From JAMXLO01 sp963696645 (GTDB lineage Bacteria > Pseudomonadota > Alphaproteobacteria > Acetobacterales > Acetobacteraceae), in contig CAVOKY010000007.1 of the NCBI GenBank assembly GCA_963696645.1, positions 868,001-932,000 on the forward strand: a stretch of DNA of 64,000 bases. Direction: 5' to 3'. Under the pieces are notes generated by a model that made no database searches, was not told where the DNA came from, and worked only from the letters and a program-made list of their open reading frames with translations. Position numbers and translations under genes: made by a program. Each line of letters begins with the position of its first letter. Within the stretch, counting starts at the first letter, position 1. Below are positions 17,516 through 27,219 of this stretch, in pieces.

Positions 17516-18364
17516 CTACCCCTCCCACGCCGCCTTCTCCACATGCATGCCGTGCGCGCCACCATACGCCGCCACGTCAGGCGACTTCCAACCATCGAGC
17601 AGCCGCGTATCCAGCGCGTAGACTTCCACGCCCAGTGGCCGGCATACGTCGATCGGGTCGCGCGCCTCGGGTCCCCACAGCGGCACCGACAGATCGCCGC
17701 CGGGACACGCAGAGAGCGCGCACAGCAGATCGATCTCCGCGAAAAACTCCAGATGGTCGCCCGGCTTCGCCGGACACTCCCTCATAAAGTACTTGTCGTC
17801 AGAATTCAGGCCGGTGACCTGAAACACGTTCAGCACGTCGTGCACGTCGAATTCCGTCAGGCCATGAGGCGCCACCGCGCGCACCAGATTCGAATGACAA
17901 TGGAAGTTGAAGTCCTCGCCGGTCAGCAGACGATTCACATAGGGATCGCAGCGCGTGCCGAGCAGGTCATGCACGCGCCCACCCACTTCATCCACGCCAT
18001 AGCCCGCCAGCGTGTCGTCGGTGATCGTCACCAGCGGCCGCAGGTACGGCAGGTTCGACCAAAGTCGGTCGAACGTACTGACATGCGCCGCCTGAAGTTG
18101 TCGCGAGCGCGACGCCCACATGCGCTCCCGCGGATTGTGATAGTTCCAGATGTTCAGATCGCCGACCTGCGGGCCGTCGACGGTGAGGACGCGGAACACG
18201 TGACCCGCCGGCACGCGCCACGCGCGGCCCGAACGGATCGGCACGACCAGCTTGTCGATCAGCCTGCGCGCTCCCTGCTCCTCTGCGATGCGGCGATAGA
18301 ACGCCCTGTCAACGTCCAGCGGTGAGCCTCTGCTGGCCTGATAGGCCGGTGCGACATTCGCCAT
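17516..18364 (-). CDS. DUF1989 / urea-carboxylase-associated family protein
   Basis: A 282-residue protein of the DUF1989 family. Visible family marks are VPAGHVFRVLTVDGPQVGDLN near residues 51-72, LGTRCDPYVNRLL near 136-148, FHCHSNLVRA near 155-165 and LSACPGGDLS near 220, which contain the conserved Cys/His positions. Relatives accompany urea carboxylase and amine or amide catabolism. The start follows AAGGA by 8 bases. It is 28 bases downstream of the LLM oxidoreductase on the same strand, so they are probably co-transcribed. Confidence 0.85.
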   Translation of the reverse strand: MANVAPAYQASRGSPLDVDRAFYRRIAEEQGARRLIDKLVVPIRSGRAWRVPAGHVFRVLTVDGPQVGDLNIWNYHNPRERMWASRSRQLQAAHVSTFDRLWSNLPYLRPLVTITDDTLAGYGVDEVGGRVHDLLGTRCDPYVNRLLTGEDFNFHCHSNLVRAVAPHGLTEFDVHDVLNVFQVTGLNSDDKYFMRECPAKPGDHLEFFAEIDLLCALSACPGGDLSVPLWGPEARDPIDVCRPLGVEVYALDTRLLDGWKSPDVAAYGGAHGMHVEKAAWEG

Positions 18365-18392
18365 CTGCTCAATCCTTCACGCCAGGAACGCT

Positions 18393-19427
18393 CTAACCAC
18401 CGCCGGCCAGTGCCGGCTTCACCTCCGTCGCAAACAGGTCGAGCGAACGCCGTGCCTCCTCGCTCGTCAGATCGCCCCATTGAAACGCGCCGCACAGATA
18501 GTTGTGCCTGGGCCCCACCGCCGCCAGATAACGCCGCAACGCGTCGCGCACAGTGGCCACGGAGCCCGCCAGCACCTGCCCCGCCTCGCGCATCGTGTCG
18601 AAGTTGGTGCCGCCCGGCATCACCAACGCAGCGGGACTCGCGGTGGCCGGGAGCCGCGGATCGGTGCAATAGAAATGCTCGGCGTAGGCGACGAACGCGC
18701 GGCGTGCGAGCGCAACTGCCTCGGCATCGCTTTCGGCAATCACGACATGGCGCGTCGAGCCGACCAGCGGGTCATCGCCCAGGAAACGAGCATCGTTGCG
18801 GGCGCGCCCGGCCTGCCAAATTCGCCAGTATTCGTCGATCTGGTCGCGCGTCGCCCGACCGAGCCCGTTCATCCCCTGCTCGGCCGCACGTGCCAGATTG
18901 CCGGCATACCAGAAGCGCGGATACGGCTTCTGCACCATCTCGAAATGCACCGGCTCGTCGTCGTACTGGAATCGCTTGCCGTGATGCTTGATGCGCCCCG
19001 TGCTCAGACCCTGTTGCAGGATCGCCAGCACCTCTTCGTACGTCTCCCGCATCGTCGCGAGTTCGCTACCGAACAACTCGTGCTCCGGGTCGCGCACGCC
19101 GCGGCCGACGCCTGGCATGAACCGGCCATGCGACAACTGATCCACCATGCAGAGCTCCTGGATCAGCCGCGTCGGATGATACAGTGGCAGACACAGCACC
19201 ATGGTGCCCAGCCGGATCCTAGAAGTGCGTCGCGCCACCGCGGCGAGAAACACGATCGGCGAGGGTGCCATGTCGAGCGTCGTGAAGTGGTGTTCGGCGA
19301 TATGATAGCCGTAGAACCCAAGTTCCTCCGCATGCCGGATCAGCTCGATGCGTTCATCGTACTGCTGCCACAGCGGAATATCGGAGCGTTGCTCGAAGTG
19401 ATCCCACCAGCCGAATTGCAATGCCAT
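18393..19427 (-). CDS. LLM class flavin-dependent oxidoreductase
   Basis: A 344-residue bacterial-luciferase-like TIM-barrel protein. Typical marks are FYGYHIAEHHFTTLDMAPSP near residue 40, LPLYHPTRLIQELCMVDQLS near 85 and GRFMPGVGRGVRDPE. The family uses FMNH2 or F420H2 with oxygen to oxidise small organic substrates, often with a separate flavin reductase; none is adjacent. The open frame begins at a TTG (19442), but the ATG at 19427 is preceded by AAGGAG at proper spacing. A second, diverged family member lies at 53867-54898. Confidence 0.9.
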   Translation of the reverse strand: MALQFGWWDHFEQRSDIPLWQQYDERIELIRHAEELGFYGYHIAEHHFTTLDMAPSPIVFLAAVARRTSRIRLGTMVLCLPLYHPTRLIQELCMVDQLSHGRFMPGVGRGVRDPEHELFGSELATMRETYEEVLAILQQGLSTGRIKHHGKRFQYDDEPVHFEMVQKPYPRFWYAGNLARAAEQGMNGLGRATRDQIDEYWRIWQAGRARNDARFLGDDPLVGSTRHVVIAESDAEAVALARRAFVAYAEHFYCTDPRLPATASPAALVMPGGTNFDTMREAGQVLAGSVATVRDALRRYLAAVGPRHNYLCGAFQWGDLTSEEARRSLDLFATEVKPALAGGG

Positions 19428-19598
19428 GCCTGACTCCTTCAATCAGCACCCGAGCCCACGCCGCGGTGCCGAAATTCCCTACGCCACCATGGCCCATGCC
19501 TGGGTCGCCGCGAATCCTCGCCTCGAATGCCAGGTGAACCCAACGGTCTCCGCCGGACGCCTATCGTTCGCGAGCTTGCTCGGCAACTCGGCGGGCTG

Positions 19599-20432
19599 TC
19601 ATGCATGCCCACTGCCGATCAACATTTCCACGCTCAGGACCAGCCTGCCGTCAACTTCAAAGCGTGAAAGCCGCCGCTTGACTTCTTCGCGCACCCTACG
19701 GCGATCCGCTTCGGAAAGGGTCAGGTATATTTGTGGTATGGAGCCCACTCCACTCTCGATCGGCTCCCAATAGGCGTCGAAGTTCTCCACCGCGTCGCGT
19801 CGTTCCACGCGCTCTATGACGATATTCCGGAAGCCGGCGCCGGCGAACAAGTCGTGCAGGCGGCTCTGATCGGCGAGAGCGAACGATAGATTGAGCACTG
19901 GTCGCTGCGCGGGAAGCCGCCGCCCGAGTTCCTCGGCCAGAATGCCCCACAACGGCGCCTTGTCAGGCGTCGAGATGACGCACACGCCCACGCTCGCACC
20001 CGGTCGGAGGACACGTCGGAATTCTGCGAGTCCGCGGGCGGGGTCCGGGAAAAATTGCAAGCCAAGTTGGCACACGACAGCATCGAAGCTTGCGTCCTTG
20101 AAAGGCAATAGCTGTCCGTCCGCTGCGACCGGCCAGAATGATGGATCGGTCAATCGTTCTCGCGCGCAAGTCAACATCGCCGGGGCGATATCCACCCCAA
20201 TCACCACGCCGGATGCGCCAATGGCCTGCAGAGCGAATAGGGCTGCCTCTCCGGTTCCGGTGGAGACGTCGAGAATCCGATCACCCGGTGCAACCTGGGC
20301 CGCCGCGACCACCATCGGAACGAACATCCGCGACCACCGGCCGGTCCACCGGTCGTAAGCCAGTCTGTCCACCGGCTTTCCGGCTGCCGCATGAAACCCC
20401 GGACCTAAACTGGCGCCCATGCCAACCTCCAT
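19599..20432 (-). CDS. Class I SAM-dependent methyltransferase (UbiE-like)
   Basis: About 277 residues. Motif I is ILDVSTGTGEAALFAL, followed by GVDIAPAMLTCA, the motif IV region FDAVVCQLGLQFFPDP and VLRPGASVGV. It resembles quinone/sterol-type (UbiE/COQ5-like) methyltransferases; the substrate is unknown. Two ATGs are plausible, at 20432 (after GGAG) and 20420 (after GGAGGT). The longer open frame upstream to 20486 lacks support. The gap to the LLM gene is 171 bases with no gene seen. PrpF is divergent, with 262 bases between. Confidence 0.85.
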   Translation of the reverse strand: MEVGMGASLGPGFHAAAGKPVDRLAYDRWTGRWSRMFVPMVVAAAQVAPGDRILDVSTGTGEAALFALQAIGASGVVIGVDIAPAMLTCARERLTDPSFWPVAADGQLLPFKDASFDAVVCQLGLQFFPDPARGLAEFRRVLRPGASVGVCVISTPDKAPLWGILAEELGRRLPAQRPVLNLSFALADQSRLHDLFAGAGFRNIVIERVERRDAVENFDAYWEPIESGVGSIPQIYLTLSEADRRRVREEVKRRLSRFEVDGRLVLSVEMLIGSGHA

Positions 20433-20694
20433 GCTGTCTCCGCCACGCATTCCACCGCTCCATGGCAGTATGTTGCGAGGTGTCACGCTTCAGCAGGCGG
20501 CTTTTTCCGGCCGCTTTCAGTTGCAGTGCATCGGCGACATCGCCTTCCTTGATGGAAACCGCCGTGATGGTTTTGCTCCCAGCGATTCCGTGCGCTTTGG
20601 AGCAGAGTCGAATGGCCAGACCGACGTATCGCCGAAGCAAGGTTGACCCACCCCCCTGTCGTGACGATGCTGCCGCCAACCCGAGGAGGCGTCC

Positions 20695-21837
20695 ATGCCC
20701 TTGATTTCACTCCCCGCCGTGTTCATGCGAGGCGGCACCAGCCGCGCCATCATGTTCCACGCGCGTGACCTGCCGGAGCGCGCCGAATGGGACCCGATCT
20801 TCCTCGCCGCGATGGGCAGCCCCGATCCGAACGGGCGCCAGCTCAACGGCATGGGCGGCGGCATCTCGTCGTTGTCGAAGGTCTGCATCCTCGCGCCGTC
20901 GGATCGTGCCGATGCCGATATCGACTACACCTTCGCCCAGGTGCAGATCCGCGACCCGCGCGTGGACTACCGCAGCAACTGCGGCAACATGAGCTCCGCC
21001 GTCGGGCCATTCGCGGTCGACGAAGGCATCGTCCATCCGAACGGCGACACCGCGGTCGTGCGCATCTTCAACACCAACACGCGGAAGATCATCCGCTCCA
21101 CTTTTCCGCTCGACGAGGGCGGCTGTGCCGCGACGGACGGCGATCTCGCGATCCCCGGCGTGGCCGGCACCGGCGCACCTGTACGCCTGGACTTCCTCGC
21201 CCCCGGCGGCGCCACCACCGGCAAGCTGCTGCCGACCGGAAACCCGACCGACCGCCTCGACCTGCCCGGCAACGGCCCGATCGAAGTCTCCATGGTCGAT
21301 GCTGCCAATGCCTGCGTGTTCGTCCGCGCCTGCGACCTCGGCCTGACCGGCCGCGAACTGCCGGAGGAACTGGAACGCGACCCGGCACTGCTGGAAAAGC
21401 TGCAGGTGATCAGGCGTCAGGCCTCGCTCGCCATGGGCATCGCCAAGGATGATGCCGAGGCGCGCACAGTCGCCGCCGTGCCGATCATCGGCTTCGTCGC
21501 GCCGCCGATGGACGCCCCCTCCCTGTCAGGCGATCCGATTGCTGCGGCGCAGGTGGACCTCACGGTGCGGTTCCTGTCGAACGGCCAACCGCACCGCGCG
21601 CTGCCGCTGACTGCCTCGCTGTGCACCGCGGTCGCGGCCAACATAACCGGGACGCTGGTGGCGGAAGCCCTGACGCCCGGGGCCGGCGCGCAGGTCCGTA
21701 TCGGCATGCCATCCGGCATCCTGACCGTCGGCGCCGAGGTCGATCAGGACGCGGCGGGGCGCTGGGTCGCGCACAGCGGCGCGTTCTACCGCACTGCCCG
21801 TCGGCTGTTCGACGGCCGCATCTACGTGCCGCGGTAG
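20695..21837 (+). CDS. prpF: PrpF-family isomerase (2-methylaconitate / oxalomesaconate type)
   Basis: A 380-residue protein of the PrpF family, a diaminopimelate-epimerase fold that shifts double bonds in 2-methylaconitate or 4-oxalomesaconate. The N-terminal mark is PAVFMRGGTSRAIMFH, with GMGGGISSLSKVCIL near residue 52 and YRSNCGNMSSAVGPFA near 92, carrying the conserved Cys in the NCGN loop. The ATG follows GAGGAGG. No methylcitrate-cycle genes (prpB, prpC, acnD) are adjacent, so either a methylaconitate or an aromatic-acid (galD-like) role is possible. Confidence 0.88.
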   Translation: MPLISLPAVFMRGGTSRAIMFHARDLPERAEWDPIFLAAMGSPDPNGRQLNGMGGGISSLSKVCILAPSDRADADIDYTFAQVQIRDPRVDYRSNCGNMSSAVGPFAVDEGIVHPNGDTAVVRIFNTNTRKIIRSTFPLDEGGCAATDGDLAIPGVAGTGAPVRLDFLAPGGATTGKLLPTGNPTDRLDLPGNGPIEVSMVDAANACVFVRACDLGLTGRELPEELERDPALLEKLQVIRRQASLAMGIAKDDAEARTVAAVPIIGFVAPPMDAPSLSGDPIAAAQVDLTVRFLSNGQPHRALPLTASLCTAVAANITGTLVAEALTPGAGAQVRIGMPSGILTVGAEVDQDAAGRWVAHSGAFYRTARRLFDGRIYVPR

Positions 21838-21839
21838 CG

Positions 21840-22799
21840 CTACCCGGAAGCTTGCTGCAACCAGCGGTTGGTTGCCCATAGGTCAGCCAGTTCCCGCTCC
21901 TCCATGCTAACCTCCGCCGTCCAGTCAGCGCCATTGATCCACGCTGCCTGGACGCCGTGCGCATTCACCTGGCCGCCGTAATCGGGGTCGGTTGCTACCG
22001 CTTCGAGAGCCTGCCGCAATTGCGTGGCCGAGGCGTCCGACAGACCGGCTGGCGCCGCCAGTCCGCGCCGGATGACGGCGGTCAGTGGAATGCCGCAGTC
22101 GCGCAGCGGCGGCATGTCCGGGAACAACTCGGCACGGTTGTCGTCCGCGATCCCAAGTCCCCTCAGACGCCCACCGCGCAAATCATCGAGCACGTGCGAC
22201 AAACCGAGCGCCGCGGCAGCCACCTTGCCGGACGCCGCGGCCTGCCGCGCGGCCTCGGCCGAGGGGAACGTGACGATGTTGAGCCTGCTCCCGGCCATCG
22301 ACTGCAGTCGCAGCGTCGCCAGGTGTGGCGCGCTGCCCGTCTGCGGCGTGCCAAACGCGCTTGCACCGGCGTCGCCCGCTGCGCCGTCGATGATATCCTG
22401 CACCGAACCAACCGGCGTCGCGATCGGCGAGACATACGCGATCGGCTCCCGCTGAACCGCCCCCAGCAGGCGGATGCGACGCATCAGGTCGCCGCCACCG
22501 TGGTCGATCACTCGTGCCGGCAGGTTCGGCGTCACGACCCATCCCAGCGTGGAGCCCGACGCAGGCACCTTGACCAGTGCGGTCACCGCGGCCAGGCCGT
22601 CGCCCGTCTCGATGTTCCGCACATCGATGGGAGTCAGCTTCAGGGCACGCGCCAGGAATGGCAGGCAGAGGCGCGCCATCGTGTCCGCGGTCGAACCGGC
22701 CGCGGCGCCGATCAGCACGCTCAGCGACTGAGCGGCGTAGGTCGGCATGGTCAGGCCAAGCGTTGCGGCACCGGCCAGGAGATGACGCCGCCCGATCAC
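21840..22799 (-). CDS. Bug/TctC-type tripartite tricarboxylate transporter substrate-binding protein
   Basis: A 319-residue periplasmic binding protein beginning with a signal-like segment (VIGRRHLLAGAATLGLT, then YAAQ). It has the Bug family layout: a start of domain 1 in LSVLIGAAAGSTADTMARL, the ligand-loop region ASAFGTPQTGSAPHLATL near residue 160, and a C-terminal VATDPDYGG. The start is a GTG overlapping the secF stop (GTGA). It is slightly divergent from classical Bug proteins. No TctA/TctB membrane subunits are nearby; orphan Bug receptors are common. An apparent 633-codon frame joining it to secF is a frameshift artefact. Confidence 0.8.
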   Translation of the reverse strand: MIGRRHLLAGAATLGLTMPTYAAQSLSVLIGAAAGSTADTMARLCLPFLARALKLTPIDVRNIETGDGLAAVTALVKVPASGSTLGWVVTPNLPARVIDHGGGDLMRRIRLLGAVQREPIAYVSPIATPVGSVQDIIDGAAGDAGASAFGTPQTGSAPHLATLRLQSMAGSRLNIVTFPSAEAARQAAASGKVAAAALGLSHVLDDLRGGRLRGLGIADDNRAELFPDMPPLRDCGIPLTAVIRRGLAAPAGLSDASATQLRQALEAVATDPDYGGQVNAHGVQAAWINGADWTAEVSMEERELADLWATNRWLQQASG

Positions 22800-23769
22800 G
22801 GCCGCGCAGCCGTCTTGGCCTTCGGTACGGCCACAGGCGCGGCTTCTCGTCGCAGGCGATTTTCTCCCAGGAACAACAGGATCGGCGCGGCAATGAAGAT
22901 CGACGACGAGGTGCCGACGACGATGCCGAACAGCATCACCCAGGCGAAGCCCGAGATCGACTCGCCGCCGAACAGCGCCAGCGGCAGGCTGGCGAGGAAC
23001 ACCGTCATCGACGTGCCCAGGGTCCGGTTCAGCGTCTCGTTGATCGACAGGTCGATCAGGTCGCGCAGCGGCATCGTCTTGTATTTGCGCAGGTTCTCCC
23101 GCACCCGGTCGTACACCACCACCTTGTCGTTGGTGGAATAGCCGAGGATGGTCAGGATCGCCGCGACCATCACCAGGTCGAACTCGATCCGCGTCAGCGC
23201 CAGGAAGCCGATCGCCTTGGTGACGTCCAGGATCAGCGTCACCACCGCGCCGACCGCGAACTGCCACTCGAAGCGGAACCAGATGTAGACCAGGATCATC
23301 ACGCAGGCTGATGCCCAGCGCCAGCAGGCCGTTGCGGAACAGCTCGGCGCGACACCGAGGCGCCCACCGCGTCGGTGCGCAGGATCTTGACGCCCGGGCA
23401 CCGCCTTGCTCCAGCGCCGGCGCGCACCTGGTCACCGCCTGCTGCGTCGCCTGCCTCGGTCGGCTGGGCTGCCCAGCCGGATCAGCACCTCGGACGGATC
23501 GCCGAACCGCTGCACGCCCTGCTGCGGAATATGCTCGCGCTGCCAGCGCCGCGCGGATCTGGGTGAAGTCGGCCGGCCCGGGCGTGCGCACCTCCATCAC
23601 GATGCCGCCGGAGAAGTCGATGCCCAGGTTCAGGCCGGGATAGAAGAACAGCACCACCGAGGCGGTGGACAGGATCGCCGACACGATCAGCCCCATGAAG
23701 CGGCCCGCGCATGAACTGGATGCGGGTGTTGTCGGGGACAAGGCGGAACATGGGACGCAGGAAGAACAT
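22796..23769 (-). pseudogene. secF: Protein translocase subunit SecF, many frameshifts
   Basis: SecF, the inner-membrane partner of SecD that uses the proton gradient to pull exported proteins through SecYEG. Conserved parts are all present but spread over three frames: MFFLRPMFRLVPDNTRIQFM at the start, YPGLNLGIDFSGGIVMEV, QRFGDPSEVLIRL, and the C-terminal block with ILGYSTNDKVVVYDRVRENL and LPLALFGGESISGFAWVMLF. The first shift is an extra G near 23704-23706, and several more lie between about 23300 and 23560. The conserved motifs across the shifts favour sequence error. The stop overlaps the start of the Bug receptor gene. Confidence 0.85.
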
Positions 23770-23775
23770 GGCGAC

Positions 23776-25360
23776 TCAGACCGGCAGCAGCTGCGGGCGC
23801 GTGGCGATATACCAGCGCGAGACCAGCAGCCGCGTCAGCATCCAGGCGGTGAACAGCGACGTGGCGATGCCGACGGTGATGGTCACCGCGAACCCCTTCA
23901 CCGGCCCGGAGCCGAACACGAACAGCATGACGTGCGCCAGGAACGCGGTCGCGTTGCTGTCGAAGATCGTGTTGTAGGCCCTTGTGAACCCGTGCTCCAG
24001 CGCCGACAGCGGCGGCCGGCCGTTGCGCTGCTCCTCGCGGATGCGCTCGTTGATCAGGATGTTGGCGTCCACCGCCATGCCCAGCGTCAGCAGGATGCCC
24101 GCCATGCCCGGCAGCGTCAGCGTCGCCTGCAACAGCGACATGACGCCCAGCATCAGCACCAGGTTGACCACCAGGCAGACAGGTTCGCGAACCAGCCGAA
24201 CAGGCCGTAGAACACCGCCATGAACGCGATCACCAGCACGAAGCCCGACGGCCAGCGAGATCGCCCCGGCGCGGATGCTGTCGGCGCCCAGTTCCGGCCC
24301 GACGCTGCGTTCCTCCACCACCGTCAGCGGCGCCGGCAGCGCGCCGGCGCGCAGCAGCACCGCCAGGTCGTTGGCCGAGGCCGCGGTGAAGTTGCCGCTG
24401 ATCTGGCCGCGCCCGCCGGTGATCGGCTCGCGGATCACCGGGGCGCTGATCACCTTGCCGTCCAGCACGATGGCGAACCGATGGTTGACGTTGGCCCGGG
24501 TGATATCGGCGAACCGCCGCGCGCCGAGCGAGTTGAAGGTGAAGTTGACCACCCACTGCGCCGGTCTGCGGATTGGTGCCGGCGCGCGCGTCGGTCAGGT
24601 CGCCGCCATCGACGTCCACCCGCTTGCGCACCGCGATCTTCTCGCTCGGGTTGTCCTGCATCGGCAGGAAATCGACGCCGGGCGGCGGCGGTCCGCCGGC
24701 GTTGGCGTTCGCCGTCTCGTCGACCAACTGGAACGTCATGTGCGCGGTCTTGCCCAGCAACTCCTTGATCCGGTCGGGATCGCCGATGCCGGGCAACTGC
24801 ACGACGATGCGGTCGTTGCCCTGCTGGGTGATCTGCGGATCGACCACGCCGGTCTCGTCGATGCGCCGGCGCACGATCTCGATCGACTGCTGCACCGCGC
24901 CCGGTGGCGCGCGCGTTCAGCGCCACCGGCGACAGGGTCAGCGTGATGGTGCCGTCCGGCGTGCTGGCGATGTCGAGGTCCGGCGTCCCGGTCGGACCTT
25001 CCGGCGCTGATCAGCGGCTGGAGCGCCGCCATCGGCCGCGTCCAGCTTCGTCGGCGTCGCGCAGCCGCAGCAGCACGCGGTTCTGGTCGGGCTGCGCCTC
25101 CAGCGTCTGGTAGAAGATCGACCCCGGCCGCAGCGCCTGGCGCACGCCATCGACCAGGCTGTCCAGCCGCTCCTTGATCACCGCCTTCATGTCGACCTCG
25201 AGCAGCAGGTAGGAGCCGCCGCGCAGGTCGAGGCCGAGATGCACGGTGCGCCACGGCAGCCAGGGCGCCGGCGCGGGGAACAGGTTGGGGATGCACAGGA
25301 TGGCGCCGAGCAGGCAGACGCCGAGGATGACCGCGGTCTTCAGGGGCTGAAATACATCAT
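23776..25360 (-). pseudogene. secD: Protein translocase subunit SecD, several frameshifts
   Basis: SecD, with a large periplasmic domain and six membrane segments. Recognisable parts are the start MMYFSP followed (after a missing C in the CCCC run near 25345) by LKTAVILGVCLLGAILCIPN, then LGLDLRGGSYLLLEVDMKA, GNDRIVVQLPGIGDPDRIKE, GGRGQISGNFT, and MAVDANILINERIREE with FGSGPVKGFAVTITVGI near the end. Further shifts lie around 25040, 24905, 24560 and 24180-24250. It ends 6 bases before secF, as usual. No yajC gene is upstream, and the ribosome binding site is poor. Confidence 0.85.
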
Positions 25361-26329
25361 CGGGGGCGGACGCGGATTCCTCTGGCGGAGGGCGCCCCTA
25401 TGCGCCAGCGCTGGTTCAAGGTCCAGAGTCGAGCATGGTCGAGGGCATTTCGGCCAAGGCGGCCACGCACTCGATCAGCAATGTGGTTTGCCCAAGCGCC
25501 AAGCCCGCACTACTGTGAGTTGGTGAAGAATGCCGGCCACGGCTTCTCCCTCCGCCGCGCTGCATAGCCGCTATCGTATATACTGTTGCAATAGGCACTG
25601 CACCATCATTGCGAAAGTCGGCGAAGCGCGAGCGAGAGAACGAAGTATATTCAACCGCAGATGCACGCAGATGGACGCAGATCAGGGCGGTGCCGCAGGC
25701 AGCAGCATTTCTTATTTGCGTGCATTTGCGTGCATCTGCGGTTGAAATTCCCTGCCTGCTTGAAGCTTGCGCCCGCCTCCGCGTCCTGACCCGGCCATCG
25801 CCACCGGTAGTGAGCCGCGGCGGATGGCCGGACAAGCCTCGCCATGCCGGCCAACGAGAGGTACGGCGAGGCGAGTCAATCTTTTCACCGCCTGCTATCG
25901 CGTATCCGATCACGGGTTCCGCCGTGGGTATCCACCGCCGTCGTGCACCGGGCTTGCTCGAGTCCATTTACGAACACTACCGTCCCACGAATTGGACGGC
26001 GCCAGGATGCCGCACATCTGCCGGGCGCCCTGCCTGTCCAATCCAATAGGAACGGCACCGCGCCGCCACCGAGGTGATCCTCGGGATCAAATCGGTCGAT
26101 GCCGACCCTGCTTCACGAAACGCCGGTTCTCACGTATCTTGGGGCCTCAGGTTGCCGGATAGGCCTGCTGCTCAACTTCAACACGGCGTCACTGACTGAC
26201 GGCTGCCTTGGTGCGTTCGCTGAGCCGCCCTCTCGACCCGGCAGCACTGATCGCCTAACCTTAGGACCTTCCCGCCTGGACCGGCATTGTGCCCGGGCCG
26301 GCCAACTCGCGCAGACATCGGGAGCAAGA
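25361..26329. other. Long non-coding stretch (about 970 bases)
   Basis: Between the divergent secD and molybdenum-hydroxylase genes no frame on either strand has recognisable protein sequence. The only distinct structure is the long inverted repeat at 25649-25747. The usual secD neighbour yajC is absent. The promoters of both flanking operons should lie here, but no strong sigma-70 match could be picked out. A GGGAGCAAGA ribosome binding site precedes the ATG at 26330. Confidence 0.5.
25649..25747. repeat. Long inverted repeat with internal ACGCAGAT-type direct repeats
   Basis: Two arms of about 35 bases (25649-25684 and 25711-25747) are reverse complements with a few mismatches around a 26-base centre. 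The arm begins TTCAACCGCAGATGCACGCA. Each arm itself repeats the unit ACGCAGAT with about a 10-11 base period. This palindromic repeat type, translating as ICVHLRASAV in one frame, is known from dispersed intergenic copies in diverse bacteria. It is best treated as a non-coding dispersed repeat. Confidence 0.75.
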
Positions 26330-27219
26330 ATGCCAACGCTCAATTACGCCGCACCCTCGACGGTCGATGAGGCCGTCAAACTGTTGGCCGGGTCTTCCGG
26401 TCTGGCAAAGGTCCTCTCGGGCGGGACCGACCTGCTGGTTCAGTTGCGCTCCGGGCGGCTGAAGCCCGAGCTGATCGTCGATACCAAGAAGATCCCCGGC
26501 ATCATCGGCATCCGCGAGGAAGGCGGCGGCTTCGTCGATCGGCGCCGCCACGCCAGGCGCGATGGTCGAGGCGCATGCCGGCATGAACAAGGCCTGGCCG
26601 GGCGTGGTCGAGGCGCTCGATCTGATCGGTTCGACGCAGATCCAGGGCCGCTGCTCGCTGGCCGGCAACCTGTGCAACGCCTCGCCGGCCGCCGACAGCG
26701 TGCCGGCGCTGTACGCCGCCGGCGCGATCGCCGTGGTGGTCGGCGGCAAGGGACGCCGCGAGGTTCCGGTGGAGCAGATTCCCACCGCGCCAGGCCGCAC
26801 CTCGCTCGCCAAGGACGAATTCATCCTGGAGTTCAAGCTCCCGCCACGGCCGCCGCATTCGGGCGATGCCTATCTGCGGTTCATTCCGCGCACGGAAATG
26901 GATATCGCGGTGGTCGGCGTTGGCATCAGCGTGACGCTGGACGACAAGGGCGTGTGCACCGCGGCGCGCGTCGGGCCTGGGCGCGGTGGCGCCGACGGTG
27001 CTGCTGGTGAAGGACGCCGCCGATGCGCTGATCGGGCACACGCTCGACGACGCAACGCTGGCGAAACTGGATGCGGCGGCGCGCGCGGCGTGCAAGCCGA
27101 TCAACGACAAGCGCGGAACGATCGAATACCGCACCAAGGTGGCGGGCGTGCTGGCGCGCCGTGTGGCCGCCATCGCCTTCGATCGCGCCATGGGCAAAAC
27201 GCAAGGGAAGACGCACTGA
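26330..27219 (+). pseudogene. Molybdenum hydroxylase FAD-binding subunit (CoxM/XdhB-like), two frameshifts
   Basis: The medium, FAD-binding subunit of a xanthine-dehydrogenase-family enzyme. It starts MPTLNYAAPSTVDEAVKLL, with the FAD-binding segment VLSGGTDLLVQLRSG near residue 30 and, after an extra G near 26537, IGAATPGAMVEAH and the second FAD segment IQGRCSLAGNLCNASPAADS. After an extra C near 26973 the frame returns for APTVLLVKDAADALIG and the stop at 27219. Restored length is about 296 residues, normal for the family. It passes electrons from the 2Fe-2S subunit to an acceptor. The stop overlaps the next start. Confidence 0.85.

Noticed and set aside
18393..19442. Start of the LLM oxidoreductase at 19442
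   Set aside because: That start is a TTG without a ribosome binding site. The ATG at 19427 has AAGGAG at correct distance and begins the conserved sequence.
20281..20679. A minus-strand gene in the space upstream of the methyltransferase (segment AHGIAGSKTITAVSIKEGDV)
   Set aside because: The segment looks slightly protein-like, but the frame runs into the methyltransferase gene in the wrong phase, has no ribosome binding site and matches no family I know. It is left as unassigned sequence.
21840..23741. A 633-codon gene fusing part of SecF with a Bug receptor
   Set aside because: Only short stretches of SecF are in this frame and the middle is nonsense. The receptor has its own GTG start and signal peptide at 22799.
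25416..25967. Protein-coding frames across the repeat at 25649-25747
   Set aside because: The translation reflects the periodic inverted repeat (ICVHLRASAV and similar). This is a known artefact of that repeat type, and the flanks show no conserved protein.
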